From positions 28,338,501 to 28,402,500 of the forward strand of contig NC_088348.1 of assembly GCF_036884655.1 (NCBI RefSeq): a DNA stretch of 64,000 nucleotides, in the 5' to 3' direction. The notes beneath the pieces are model-generated. The model worked only from the letters and a program-made list of their open reading frames with translations. It had not been told where the DNA came from and did not search any database. The DNA comes from Musa acuminata AAA Group. Its lineage: Eukaryota; Streptophyta; Magnoliopsida; Zingiberales; Musaceae. Below, in pieces: positions 11,701 to 25,378 of the stretch (the first letter of the stretch is position 1; every line of letters begins with the position of its first letter). The position numbers were made by a program, and so were the translations under genes.

Positions 11701-12394
11701 ATCAAAATGCCGGAACATCAAACTCAAGGAACAGCTTCATCGTTTCAATTAAGAGCAAGAATCCACTAAAAAAGGAAGCTTAAACATTGGCTGTTAAGGA
11801 TATAAATATATAAATCTAGTGTTATCTACTGACATTGATAACACAATGTCATTGATCAATGACATCGATAAAAGATTTAAGATGGTAGATGGTATCAGAC
11901 GAAAGGTCCTGATTTCGAATCTTGTCCAGGCCACGTGCTGAGTTGAGCTATCTGTCACCCGCACCCACAAATGAGCGACGGTGATTTATATAGATCATAT
12001 CTCATCTAATGGATTAAACTTTTAGATGCTACAGCATTGATAAAAAATTTAAGATTAGCCAATATAGATCCAAGAATCTTCTCGTCCACATCAATGACAC
12101 AAATTGAGCATATCCCAATGCTCTCGAGGGAAGCAAGAAAGTGAGACCGACAAGGGCAACCATCGCCGCTCCCCATTCGAGACGAATTCAACGAATTCGA
12201 TCGTTTCCGTGAAGAAACGATCCAAATCAGGAAGAAGGGAAGGCGATGCCGGTTGGTACCTCGAGGTCGTGGCGACGGCCGGCGAGGCAGTGGTCGGGCC
12301 CCCTGATCTCGGTAACGCCGAAGCATCGCGGCTTCTCCGGCCGGTCCTCGTCCTCGCTGAAGCTCTTCCAACCGTAGTAGTAGTTCGATGCCAT
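8755..12394 (-). CDS. HSA32: Heat-stress-associated 32-kDa protein (HSA32), ComA/phosphosulfolactate synthase-like
   Basis: Five exons read on the minus strand: 12394-12260, 10518-10327, 10243-10033, 9180-8957, 8865-8755. They give 873 nt, 290 aa. The start follows a CT-rich leader and encodes MASNYYYGWKSF then EDEDRPEKPR, the conserved HSA32 N-terminus. Later landmarks are ESMGEFVDGLKFSGG, SLMPKEFI, STGDWSEHLL, GFDTIELNAGSL, KAKPQFSVKF, EAGADMIMIDADDI, EKTMFEASSG and the C-terminal VNLFVDHSEVMNLECLRG. The fold is a TIM barrel of the phosphosulfolactate synthase (ComA) family. In plants HSA32 is induced by heat and sustains long-term acquired thermotolerance together with HSP101; no enzyme activity is established for it. 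All splice sites I chose are GT-AG. Intron 1 (~1.74 kb) is the largest. The frame is intact, so the gene is probably functional. Confidence 0.95.
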
Positions 12395-12477
12395 CTCTCT
12401 CTCTCCCTCCTTGCTCTCTCTCTCCCTGCTTACCGGCATATGAGCTGAGGGAGAAAGGATCGGAACCTTTGAGCGGG

Positions 12478-12547
12478 TTCTGGAAGCCTCTCCTTCCTTC
12501 CGCCAGGCGCCAGCAAAGCCAATTTCGCACGGAGAAGTTTCTATTGG
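12478..12547 (-). promoter_or_regulatory. Heat-shock-element cores and CCAAT box upstream of HSA32
   Basis: Two perfect HSE core dimers lie 84-147 bp upstream of the HSA32 ATG: TTCTGGAA at 12478-12485 and GAAGTTTC at 12534-12541. A CCAAT box on the coding strand (ATTGG on +, 12543-12547) directly adjoins the second. HSE arrays (alternating GAA/TTC with two-base spacers) are the binding sites of heat-shock factors, and HSA32 is a known heat-induced gene. The matches are seen; function is inferred. Confidence 0.55.
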
Positions 12548-12569
12548 GCTTTATTTGGGCCTGCGGATT

Positions 12570-13110
12570 AATCCTCAATTAGCTATCTTTTCTATTCTAA
12601 TACTTACACTTTAAAAAAATATATTGACATATTTATAGATATTAAAGTAAAATATATAAATCTATTTATCATAACAGAATCAATTTTAATATTTTGATGT
12701 TTAACATTCGCGGAATCAAAGTCTACCGTCGAAGCCATCACGACGGAGATCCATCGCCTATTCAGGTCATGTCGACGATAGGGGTGCACATCTTTGGGCC
12801 CTACTTCAATAGGTGATGAATCTTTGCAATGACTTGGCCAATAGACTTCAACTTCATGACGATAAAATAGCAATGCAGACGTTTACGTCAACGCCAACAA
12901 CATCGTCATCCACCACCATCAAAACATTAAAATTATTTTTTTTTCTTTTTATTTTTATATTTTCATTAGTAAAACTAATATCATAGGATAAATAAACCTA
13001 AATATTTTATTTTTATAACCATAAGGATATCAAAATAATTTTTTAAAATGCACGGACCGAAATACTAAAGAGTAACTAACTACATGAGACAATATATAAT
13101 TAGCTCTTGT
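12570..13110. mobile_element. MULE-like non-autonomous DNA transposon, copy 2
   Basis: The right arm (about 12920-13108), read in reverse, begins GAGCTAATTATATATTG and runs through 'tttcggtccgtgcat' and 'ttagttttactaatgaaaat' like the terminal sequence of the 46201-46875 copy. The left arm (12575-12700) is the inverted counterpart but appears shortened at its outer end. The centre (12710-12905) has 'cgtcgaagccatcacgacgg' and 'acgtcaacgccaacaacatcg', the CpG-bearing core typical of this family. It sits about 180 bp upstream of the HSA32 start codon, between HSA32 and the 3' end of ATXR3. I could not find a convincing target duplication. Confidence 0.65.
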
Positions 13111-13112
13111 AG

Positions 13113-13114
<2 letters not shown>

Positions 13115-13153
<39 letters not shown>
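13115..13153. repeat. (TA)n microsatellite
   Basis: About 19 uninterrupted TA dinucleotides immediately after the right end of the MULE-like element. Likely length-polymorphic; no function claimed. Confidence 0.95.
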
Positions 13154-13157
<4 letters not shown>

Positions 13158-13935
13158 AAATTAATTTTATATACATTACATATATAGCAAAACCTAAAGA
13201 ATTGATAGGAGAAATTGACCTTAGCCACAACAAGGAATGTTCTTGAAGCTTGTGGGCTGATAATATCACACAGCAATGACAAAGGATAACAGATGAATGA
13301 AAAATAGGACAGCGGCAGTCGAACTAAATTGCTATCAGACACATTTCAAATCAGAGACAATTGCATAATCAAGCATATATCGACAACGGAAAAGTGTCAT
13401 CTGATTGGATTCTTACAGCCAACATACTTACAATGCGTGTGCGCTGAACTAACCAACCCAATCATGAAACAAATGAAATTACAAGTTCTGGTAATCTGCC
13501 TGAGACCATTAAAATGTTTACAAAATCATTTAGCATGCTGAACCACATCCAACCAAGCAAGCAATTTCCATGACAAATGTGAAATTGGCAGTGATCAAAC
13601 AGGATAGAGCTGCCAATGTACAACTCCCTCTTCGCCACTCGGGGGCGGTTGGAGCAAGAACATGCCATCTGATCATTCCGTATCATTGAGATTTGTACAA
13701 ATGTGTCAGAGGAATAAGCAAAGAATCTTTAGCAAAAATACTACATTAGATCAATGCTCTATCACTAAATAATCAATACAAATTGCAACAAGGAAACTGT
13801 ACAAATGGGGATATGCTGCCTTGAACAAAAGCCAGACTCCCACAACTACAGGCTGCCGCTGTGTGACAACAAAAGAATGTGGTCAATGATCACTGCAGAA
13901 ACAGAAACATGGTGTGGCCAGCCTCAGCCTCCCCA

Positions 13936-16900
13936 TCAACCTTGGAACACTGATGGCCTAGTCTTGAGCCAATGCATCATCTCCTTGTCCAAGGGACACT
14001 TATTAAGGGCGGCGTCCAACATTGGACTGCCAAAGAATTTAGGGTTGCTCTTGAACACCCATATGCGATCTTTAGGCCATGGCCTTTGTGGATCCTTTTC
14101 CTGTTAACAATCATCAGCATGTTTCACTTGTCAGGACAAATGTAATAGAAATAACTAGTTTAGCATTTAGTTCAAAATTTAACTAGTTTTGAAATGGTTA
14201 TTTAAATCTACAGGCATCTATACCAGTTATACACAGAAAAACGCTAAATGCATTTGCTTTTCATTGAAAAATGGCTACATATTACAAAATATACGAGTGT
14301 TATACCCAATTATAATGACTGGCTTGACCAAAATAATACATGCCATGGTTCAATTTAATCAGCTCATTAATATTCAAGTATGCAAGCATGAACCTACCAA
14401 GTCTGTTGACTACATAAAATTCATGCAACAAAAATGAGGGCATAGGTAATGGTGAAGACAGGTAAGATAGTATACAGATGAACACACTCACCATTCTTGA
14501 CAGCATAAATCTCACGGTTCTGGAGCCATAGACATGTTCTCGCAATGGCTTATGAGACTTTGCATAGAAGGAAGAGATGTCCGGCAATGACAAGCAACCC
14601 TTGCGAGCTCTCACTAATCTACAATCTGGGTCTGCATTCACCTGGCTATACCAATAAATCAACTGGCCTAAGCAATAGTTCTCACCATAAGTCTTGCAAT
14701 ACTCCTGGAAGCCTGACCCCATCTTGTCGGCATACTTGGGACCCAAATCGAGAGGGCTGATATAAACTGGGGGAGACTTGATAGATTTGTAGTCCTGCAT
14801 GACATGCTTTAAATTGTTAAGAGTTGCTCAAACAATAAATTGGTCACTAGTATTCTTGTTTTCCCCTATCAACCTTTTGAAACCAACTTACCTGAACTTT
14901 AAAAAAAACTTTTGTGTAGGCATACATGTGAATCAAGTCAGCAGCAGCATCATGCCGACATTTGCAGGTACATGGAAGATTTCGCAACTCATCCCTCAAC
15001 CTGGAAAAATAAAAAGACTATACTGAGAACATATAAGTACCAAAAGACGTGAGCAAAACTTGCAAGCAGCACTAGGACTTGCCACAATAATGACTTGCGG
15101 AGTTCGCTCTGGATGTCATCAGAACCAGATGGATCATGGGCCTGAATCTTGGACTTGAGGTCACTAAGCAAATCTGCTTCAACATGAGGTGCCATGGAAT
15201 GAAGCAGGTCCTCAACAAGGGAACCCTCCCCTCTCCAAAGGATTGAAATTAGGCCTTCTGCGTTAAGCTTCTCTACCAGAGGTGGAGCTTTCTTAGGGTC
15301 CCCAAACACAGACCTCATTACATACCTTACCTGCGGCATAGTCAAATTAGAGCAAAAGTATTTTACAGTTATCATTTAAGACATAAAGATAAAGACATTG
15401 CAAAGGTGAATCATATATAATGCCTTCAGCTAGATGGCTGCTATGAGTACTTAATTGCAATGGGAGGAAATTCCTTGATGTTATGAATCAAGTGCATATA
15501 TAGACTAAAGTAGGACATTATAAAGCTTTGAACAAAAATGCATCCAATATATGTACATTAAAATAAAAAAAATCCAGAGACTATATGTGGTTTGTCTATA
15601 ACTGTTGATTTTTGTTTAACATGGATTCTCCATGCTTACAGTGAAATTAACTTGTCAGATGACATAAAATAGAGATAGACCTCATCAACCAGCACTATAA
15701 TAATCCATTCATGTATTCTTCCATCAATATAAAGTTCCAGAAAAGTCCATCAAAAAAAATTATAAGAATCTTAATACCAGGTCTCAACCTGATGCCTAAG
15801 CCTGGTGCCAAGTTCCTGGTAAAACCAAATTCAGTTAAACAAGTGTGTGTAACAAGCCCAAAAGGTTGGTTGTGATAGCGATATACTTTTTTAGTCATGG
15901 TTAAGCTAATGCAATGAGAGCAACCATAATAGAAAAAAAAGAAGAGAAAAAAGACAGGCCCAAGTGTACTCCTTTGAGAAATGCATAAATAATATAAATG
16001 ATGGAAGGAAGATGGAAATCCATGTTCCGTAAAAAAATTTTCACCTTATCAAGAGTAAGTGCAATGTTCTGAAGCCTTGCATTATAGACACCCTCAGCCT
16101 GGCCCATTTAAGAAACGAATTAGTATTTAGAGCAACCAAGACAGAAATAAATAAGATCATGAAATGTGGATCTCAGCATGTACCTGAACCTCTGCATCAC
16201 TCTTCTCAACCTCAAGACATATGTCTGAAAAGAATTTTCTCTTCTCCTCCAAGTTATGCCTTAGAATTTCATTAGGTAGTTTTGTTCTCTCGAAATTTAT
16301 GAATCTCACCTTCATTGATTAAAAAAATGATCCTTAGATTAAAGACAATCAGAAATCACGAAAAGAAATATGAGAAACATGCAGCAACAAGCAACTACCA
16401 GATGAGCTGAGTAAGCAACTAGCCAATCAGGCAAACCAGCTAGTAAACAAGTGCCCAGACCAGCCCGACCCAGCTCAAAATAATCATCTTGTGATACAAT
16501 ATTGGCTTCACAAGCCTCCAGCATCAATTTATGACGGTCTAGCACCCCATGGCAATCCTTCAACACCTGACAAAGGTAGCAAGCCAGTGAAAAGTAATTA
16601 CTTTCTGTATGGTAGAGTTATAAGTCAGTACTAAGCCACAAAGCAATTTAACCAAATAAATTCATCAAAACCATTTATATGTATCATAATTGTACACATG
16701 GAGCAACCAATTTTAGTCAATAAACACATGTAGAAGCAATTTACTCTCCAAACCCCCTCCACAACTAAATGACTGGATGACCTTCTATCTTATGAGCACG
16801 AAGTCTAGGGAAGTTAAGGGAGTAAATGTATGTTTTGGTTGGTTAAAACATACATATCACTACTTGTCTACTCTTGATTTTTTTTTTATACATTCAGTAC

Positions 16901-19900
16901 CTTATCAAATTGCATACTTCTCCCTTAACTTTATGCCCATAAATAGAAAGAGATGACATGTCTGTCAACTGGAAGAGAGGACGAAATTTCAGATATGCTC
17001 AATAACAGGGCACACATTTCTCTACCATATATACCTTCTCAAATGCTTCTTCTCCAGCCAGATTCAGGTAACTGCCTCTGCAAACTTGACTACCACATAA
17101 ACAAACTGATGCTTCATATTCTTCCTTACTCTGCACCATAAGATGATGTGAGACAATGATAAGATATCTATTTGAATGGAACAAAAATTTCTCAAACATG
17201 ATGCACACCTCTGTCACAGAGTTGTAATCAAAGGTGATTTCTTCACCGTAACCAATTGGTCGTAGAGAATATATTCCTATCTGGTATTGACCATCCACAG
17301 CTGTCACTCTGTGCCAAAGTAATTTAAAGGTTTTATTAGAAATCAGAGGTATCAATTATAGTACAAGATAAAAATGAATAATTGTTATCACTTTCACATG
17401 TTACACATCAAATTCAGCTAATTTGGGTTCTTTCTTGAACTAAGGACACCGAAAAGCTTGTGATAAAAACCTTAACCTCCTTTAATAAAATACAAGATAA
17501 CACTCAAATAAATATAAGAAAATATTGAACACTCAAATAAATATAAGAAAATATTGAGGAAAGCTACCTCATCTGACATTTCCAACCTGCCCACATAATA
17601 TATCCATATGAATCTTGAATATGTTAAATGGCCCACTACTTATTTTGACAATTAATTGCGTTGCTTCAAGACATAAGTCAACTGGGAGAGGTATAAACAG
17701 AGCTTACTTTGCTTCACAATTAGGTCTACAGGAGTGACAGATTCTGCTTGCATAGTTTGCTTTGTGCATAGCATCAACGACAACCAAATCATACCCGTCG
17801 CGATCACCCTATTATATTTAATAGCCAGGGAAGTCAGATACATGAATGATGCAAGCTCAGCATGAATGAATTGTAAAACAGGAGTTAACCAAAGAAATCA
17901 CCTTTGGCCTCTCCAAATAAATGTTGTAAAATTCAGGGGCTGGATCTTGGCTGTTTTTCTGTAAGGACCTAATACCATCTTGCTTCTCAAACCATTTCCA
18001 AGCTGGATAGACCTGAATATGAAGAAAATGATACAAATCAAGCTTGTATAGCAACACCGAAGTACAAATTTCGCCCAGAACACCTTAATCAAGATGAAGA
18101 TGCCAACAAGCGTAACAAGATATAATAGTTTAAATGGATTCATAAAAATGGATGGTAGATAAAAGGATCTGGAGAAGAATAACTAGAGTTATATCAAAAA
18201 AAATGTACACATAATGAATATGCAGATTCACACAACTTTTGTCCTGCATATAATACAATTATTTTAAGTCCTTAATTAAATTGACACACAAGGTGACTAC
18301 AATTATATTGCCAGTGAAAGGACAGAATCCTGAGGGACCTCAAGCAACAAAAAAAATCATTTTGATAATACGAACATGCTGCATATATGGACCTAACATT
18401 CGACCTATCTTGATTTACCAATAATATTGCCTTAAACAGAGATCAACCGTGGGAAAAAACCTATGTAGATAGCACCAATAAGACATACAGCAGGTCCTTG
18501 TTGTACCAGAACCTAACCAAGGCAACTATTTTTCTCGAAAGAATCCATGTCCCACCTCAAACATCTAGAAGAAGATAAGATTCAAGCATAATTTCAGATG
18601 TTATGAAGCGGGAAAAAAATATAAAACATGAGAGTAAGTGAAGATGTAATTCATCTCATAATAATATTTTAGGTAACCTTTGGAGTAAATTATCCAAACA
18701 AATTTCTATTGTGTTATGCATCAGGCTAGAAGAATAGATTCTAAATACCTACCCACAACATCACTAACCTTACTTTACCTATGAAGCAGTCATAGGCATC
18801 AATTGCAAGTCCCACATGAATCCCATCTGCCTATCCAACCCAAAGTCAGGTGAGACAGTACAGCAAGACCAAGCTTGCTTTTCGTTTTTTCAAAAAAAAA
18901 AAAAAAAGAATCAAGAGGCAACATCAATCATTGAGCTGGTTTAAGAATAACAAACAAAAAGTTGTAACAAGATCGTGAATGTCTCTTTTCAAATCCTCGT
19001 CACATATTCTTTGACTAAATCATTAAATTCTCATGTTTCTGAATAAATACTTCACCTGTCCTCTTTCCTTCAGTTAACTTATTTTTCTCTATAGCTTTAA
19101 AGTTCTTTCAATTTTTCTTGAATGTTTTTCTTTTTCTGTCTCTTTTTCATTTCCCGTGTTTTTTCTCATTTTTTCTTTTTTGTCAGAGAGGGTTGGCTTT
19201 AACCACCAAATGAAATATCATTAACATTTGGAGAATTTAAAGGCCCAAGGGAAGGAAGAACCATGAAAACAACAATTGGCCATGGCAAACATGATAAGAG
19301 CCTAAGAGGAGCAGATAACAAAAAATGAAATCAAGTATTAAATAAAATGTTTCATTAACTAGTACAAAAAAATCAAATAATCCAAGAAGTAATACACCTG
19401 AATAATTTCCCTGCACAAAAGTTACCAATAGATAGTAAACTGTAAACAAATCCTGAATAGTTCAGACAGAGATTCAGTGACTGAAAAATTTGTGTCGAGC
19501 TTAAAACCAGTAATCACAACAAACATGTGCACACAAGGAAAGTGAGTTCAGGATATCAAGAGAAAAATAGTCAATGATGTTAAGCAACAGATTGGTCTCA
19601 AAAATAAATTAAAAAATAAAGGTCACTGTTCTTAAATGTTCTTGTACTGATACAGCCAAATAGGTAAAATATATATCACCTCAATGATCAATTGGGCAAA
19701 ATGATGTAGCACCAAACAGTATAAGACACGATAGTGGATGCTACAGTAGGATGATAGAAATACAGACAATAATGTGTCAGAATGGATGCATGATGCTGAC
19801 AAATGAGAATCAGGCAAATAAAGCTAAATTACAATTTGTGAAACAGCATAAATTTATGGTGATCATTTACTTTTTCACATCATAATATGAAGTCTAATGG

Positions 19901-22900
19901 CTAAGGTCCATGTGAGATTTAGTACCAATAGGTTCTTTAGGTTAAGACAACTTAACTTTTGTTCATTAATCAAAACATTTCTTGATAATCATCAGCACTT
20001 TAGAGCAAGTACTGAGATGAAGCTACCCAGTATATCATCATTTGGTTTAACTGATTTGTAAAAAGAGTAGCACAATTATAATATTGACAACATTCCACAA
20101 CTGTGTTTGAATAAAATGATAAAAAATTATATTATATTATATTACCTCTCCCAGGAACTCGACAACAAAGTCATCTTGTTCAAAGCCTTCACGCTTGTTG
20201 CAAACAACTCCGAGTCCCTAATGCAACATGTAAAAGGAGTTAAAGAAATTAAGGGTAAACAAACAGAATTGTATATAAAACATAAGTAATTTCCACAAGT
20301 CATTTAAAAAAGTAAACCTTTCTATATGCAACATAATTATCATCATGACGATTTCGTATGGCCTTTAGAATAGCCTGGCATATCTTTACTGCTCGTTTGT
20401 CACCTCCTTCCTCCGCATTCTTCTGCATATCTTCAACAACAGGTTGCAAAGGATAAACCATTGGGGTGTTACCAGAACCAGTGAACTGTCTGACTTGCTT
20501 ATTCAATGTGCGGAGAAGCGACTGTTAAAAAACTCAGGTAAAATTCAAGTGCAACAAAGAAGCACAAAAAGGTAAAATAAGACAAACAAAGGTACATTTC
20601 TTCATAATACCTCCTCAATGAATTTGTGTCGATCTGCAAGAGGCCAGTCTGGTTCATCTGGCATAGAATCAAGGAGGAGGTTATGCGTATAAGGATCTAT
20701 GCCATACACTTCTTGTTCTATGACTTCAACGCCAAGCATCTTCCTAGGTTTGTATTCCTTGACCTCAGGAATTTCCATATCTGATTCTTCAATACCACTT
20801 TTTTGTGCTAATAGTTTTTCAGAATAATCATCAGGTAAAGCAATTCGCATCTTCTTTTGTACTTCCTCCTCATCCGCTACAATAAGATATTTGTCAATAA
20901 CCTCATACTTTCTAGTAACAGGCGGAACAAGGCTCACTTTTGTCATGCGAGCACCCCATTCGCGGTCATCTGTCACGACTGACTCAAAGGACTCATCCAT
21001 TTTGGATGACTCATCCCCTTTTAAGTCCCATGTTCCACTTCCTGATTGAACTTCTAAGTCACTTTCTGTATCAGAAGCAGTACTCTCACCTTCACCTCCA
21101 TCTTCTTCAGAGAAATCATCTTCAGACGTTTCACTTTCAGAATCCATCTCTTTCTTCTTTAATTTAGAAAGACTCCTTTTAATTTCACGGTCAAATGCAT
21201 AGGATCTATAATCTGTCCCTCCATTGGCATAAGATGTGTTTATACTCCTATTTATGCCCTTCTTTTCACTTGAAACTTTGTTTTGTTTCTTTTTATATTT
21301 AGACTCTGAACATAATCCTGTATCAGAACTGTCTTTCACTGCCTTCATCACTTCATCTCTTTCACCGATCAACCTTGGGTTCTCCAACCTCTTAACCAGT
21401 TGAATGAAAGACATGATAATCTTCTTTGTATCTACGGCATCGCCCTGGCTTTTTGATCTGTGAATATATGAGCTTTTTAGTAGCATATTCAATGCATAAA
21501 TTATAAGGAAAACTCTAGAAGGAAACAATGTTCAGTTAGCAGCAGGATTGACGCAGATGAGAATCTCCAGAAGCAACTTCTAGGAATGGTACAATATGAA
21601 ATGGAAGAAATACCAACTTCAACATAATTAAAAGTCAAACAAAAAAATTTCATCCTTCATACAAGTACATTAACAAATAAGATGTCTCACTTCAAAATCA
21701 GTCACAAACAAAGAGAATAAATCTTACTTGAATGCATCCCGACACATTCGACTGATGTCATCCTTAATAGAGTTCAAGCCATGTCGAACATAATAACCAC
21801 TTCTCATCCTATCTTCAATTTTTGCAATCTGTCACATATATCATATAGTAATGAGAAGATAAACAAATCATTTTCATTCTGGAAAATATCAGAAAACTAT
21901 GACGAAAGACAATAATGTAGGTACTAGGTAGTACTTTGGGCATAAAAAATTCGGACTTGCTTCCCCTCATGATGTCCTTCAAAGTATTGGCAATAAACTC
22001 CTCCATCTTCTTATAACTAATCTCAGTCTTCCTGTGTAACCAGCGCCTCATCTGTGCATCCCTTGATAAAAGTTCTGAGGACCTTCTAGCGTCCACTAAC
22101 TTGGGTCGTTTATAGACGCCCGGTGTGAATTTGAGGCAAGACAAGTTCTTTCTATCAAGACAGTTAAACTCACCATTACAATAGTTCTCTAGATCATCAG
22201 ATTCTTCCAGATGACTGCCTAAGGATCTATAGGTTCCTGTTATCTGCTTAAGGCTCCTTATTTTTGAATAGGATTCCTCATGATTTTTAGTTTTGCACAG
22301 ACCTGATCTCTTTATCCAGCTAATATTTGGATGCTTTGCTTGTATTTCCTTAAACTGATTGCACCCTCTGATGTCAATATAAGATATGCATGGAAATAGC
22401 CGGAGAACTTCCTCAAGAGCACTGGCACTAACATTATAGCATCCCGTTAAAACAAGAGATGTAAGATTTTTCTCGTCATAACAACCCTGCAAAATCAACT
22501 GAAGTTAGTCTTATACCAAGTAAACAAGATACAAGGAACTTGCAAAAGACAACTCGAGATTAACCTACCATAATACTCTGAAATACAGCATCAGTACATT
22601 TTGATCCAGCTGAGGATAAATCAACATGTCTGCATATAATTTTGTAGAAGTTTACTACTGAATTCCAGTGTTTACAAGTAGCAGCAGAAGAGAGAAGTGA
22701 TTTCATATCGCATTTTAGAAAATGAAAGACCCTTGCTAGAATACGACCACTCAGTAGACCCCAACTTTCATTCTCTGTCTGGGAAGTTGGAACATTGTCT
22801 TCAAAGATATTGACCTCACCACATAAGTCCTCGAACGAGTAGTCATTCTTCTCAAAGGGCAACAAAGCCTCTTCCAAATCAGAGTCCCCATCACTTTCAC

Positions 22901-25345
22901 CAGAGAAAAATCGTGCTCTTTTTCCATCACGATATATCCCATCTTCTGCATAAAGGCAAAAAATTTCAGCATCACAGATCATAAAAACAGATATCACATT
23001 AAAAGAAAATGTTACAACCAAAACCACTAGTTGTGTTCTAATATTCATATATCAAAGGCCATTATCTGCTGCTTTAGAAAACTGGCCAACCATTCATATA
23101 ACAAACTGAATAATTTGCCAGGAGTACATAAAACTTATTAAACTGAATAAACCACCATCCTTAATGTATGTCTATGTATAATTGTGTATAAATGGATATA
23201 CACATATGTTCTTTTTTCAAACATATTGATCCTAATATGTGTAAATACATAGCAACTGAAAAAGCCAAAATAGAAGGGGACCCAATTCACTAAATTACTG
23301 ATCAGTCCATAATACAGACTCAGGTGCACAATCGTGTATGGAAGATTTCCAAGAAAATTCCTGGATTATAAAGAATACGTAGTGGAACAGAATAAAGAAT
23401 ACATAGTCCAACACATGAACAAACCTGGTTTCCAGATATTGTTCCCTGACAAATTATGAGCTAAAACAGCAGAGCTTTTTGTGATAGACGAGTTAAATGG
23501 AAAATGTTTATCCATTTCCTTCTTAGGTTGCTTTGCACTAATCCATGGATCCAACACCTCATTAATAGCAGCAGCAAACTCCCGGTTCTTGTATGATTTC
23601 ATAACAAGTTCATGCAGCTTTCCACGTGTATAGCCAATAAATTGAGGGTATGAGATATGTAATGAATGAGAAGCATTATTTATATTGTTACATGGTGACT
23701 GCACAAAGGAAGACAAGGAACTTGCAGTGGATGTCCTTGCTTCTTCTTCAGTATTGTCAGCTTCAGAAGACTTGAATTTCTTGGTAATGGGAAGCCAGGT
23801 ATTATCATTCTTGCGGAAGACACAGCTTTGCTCTAGGATAGCACCTTTACCAACTAACTCTTGCAATTCCAAATATGACAAAGGTCCATGTTCATAACCA
23901 GCACCATCTAAATAAAACCAGTCACCCAAATTTACTGATAACTCATCAATAGAGCAAATATGATCCTTTGGGACATTGAGGTCAGTCTGGCATCGCTGCA
24001 AATTCTGTGAGTTGTGTTCATCAAGCTTCTTTGATCTAGAGGGACCTTCATGCAGCAAAATCCTGTCGCTAGAAGAGTGTGATCGTGAAGATCTTGAAGG
24101 ATGTCGCTCACTGCTTCTGACTCTCATACGATGTTCTGGAGAACCCTGATCTTTCACAACACAAGCATTTATGCGAACAACTGGAAGAATTGCACCTTTT
24201 ACGCCCTTAAGAAGCAACGGCTTGGTTTGGCCTGATCTGCTAGTAACTGTACTTTTGCTTGGATCACTGCTGCTCTCATTATTATCATCTATTGACGAGA
24301 AAGCCCAAAAAGGCATATCAAGCCTTTTGTCACGGGAAGAATGGTAAAGCTCATCCTTTCTGTGCCAACGGGGATCCTTGGACTCAGATTTTGACATCTG
24401 ACAAAGAGGATAGCCTTCATTGATAACAAGTTTCCGTCTGTAGGATCTATCTTGACCTACCTCATCATTTCTCTTCCAGTCACCACCTTTGCAAGACCAC
24501 CTGCCAGCAAACCAATCGCTAGAACCACCGGTAGGAACAGTATGATCCTTCTCAGAAAACGCAACTGGCCTGATTTCACTGCTTCCTTTTGATAAGCCTT
24601 CAAAATCTCTTCCAACACGCTCATCTCTCGGATGTATGAATGGTGTCTGAGATTTGAACCTTGAGAAACCTGAAAGCCACATGTGTATTGAGAATATCAG
24701 AATGGAAAGCAGATGCATGTTTTTCATAATCTAGCAACTTTTTTTTATCAATTTTTCACAAAAGAACAAAGTAATAAGAAAACATGCGACAACAGCCAAC
24801 ACACATTTTTGTAGGTTCTAGCCATGAGGGATAACCTTAAAATGATTTTACATTCAGTCTTCTTCCAAAATCTGCTTTCCTGAATCTAACCATTTCTGCA
24901 GTCTATGTACTGATTTTAATTTTTGCAAACCATTGCAGATGTCAGAATAGAGGATCTAAACTAGCCAATGAAGAAATAGTAAATAAGAGGAAGAGAAGAG
25001 GCTGACTAGTTGCAAGCTATTTTTCCCATAATTCACACTTTGATTTTCTAATGTGGAAAAATGAAGAATCTCGATCAGAATTAGGAAAAAAAGAAAGAAG
25101 CTGGAAACAAGTCAAGAAAGAAAACTGGAAATCAGAAAGGAAATATACGAGGCTGAATGATCACCAGCTATTTTTCCAAATTCCTATTCCATCATTCTCC
25201 ATGCATGCCAAATTGAAGCATATCCACTAAAGTAAAATATGACTTTTTGTACATAATTAAATAAAAATGTGGCATTTCCACAAGTACAGGACACGATCAT
25301 AAAATAGATGAAATATTAAGGGCAAACAGCTTAAGGTGAAACCCT

Positions 25346-25378
<33 letters not shown>

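Noticed and set aside
12227..12448. Plus-strand frames of 60-114 codons opposite HSA32 exon 1
   Set aside because: Antisense shadows of the GC-rich first exon and CT-rich leader.
17556..17580. Extra mini-exon in ATXR3 between the exons at 17708 and 17308
   Set aside because: Acceptor and donor sites exist, but the protein joins ...NCEAK to VTAVDGQ perfectly without it, as in known relatives.
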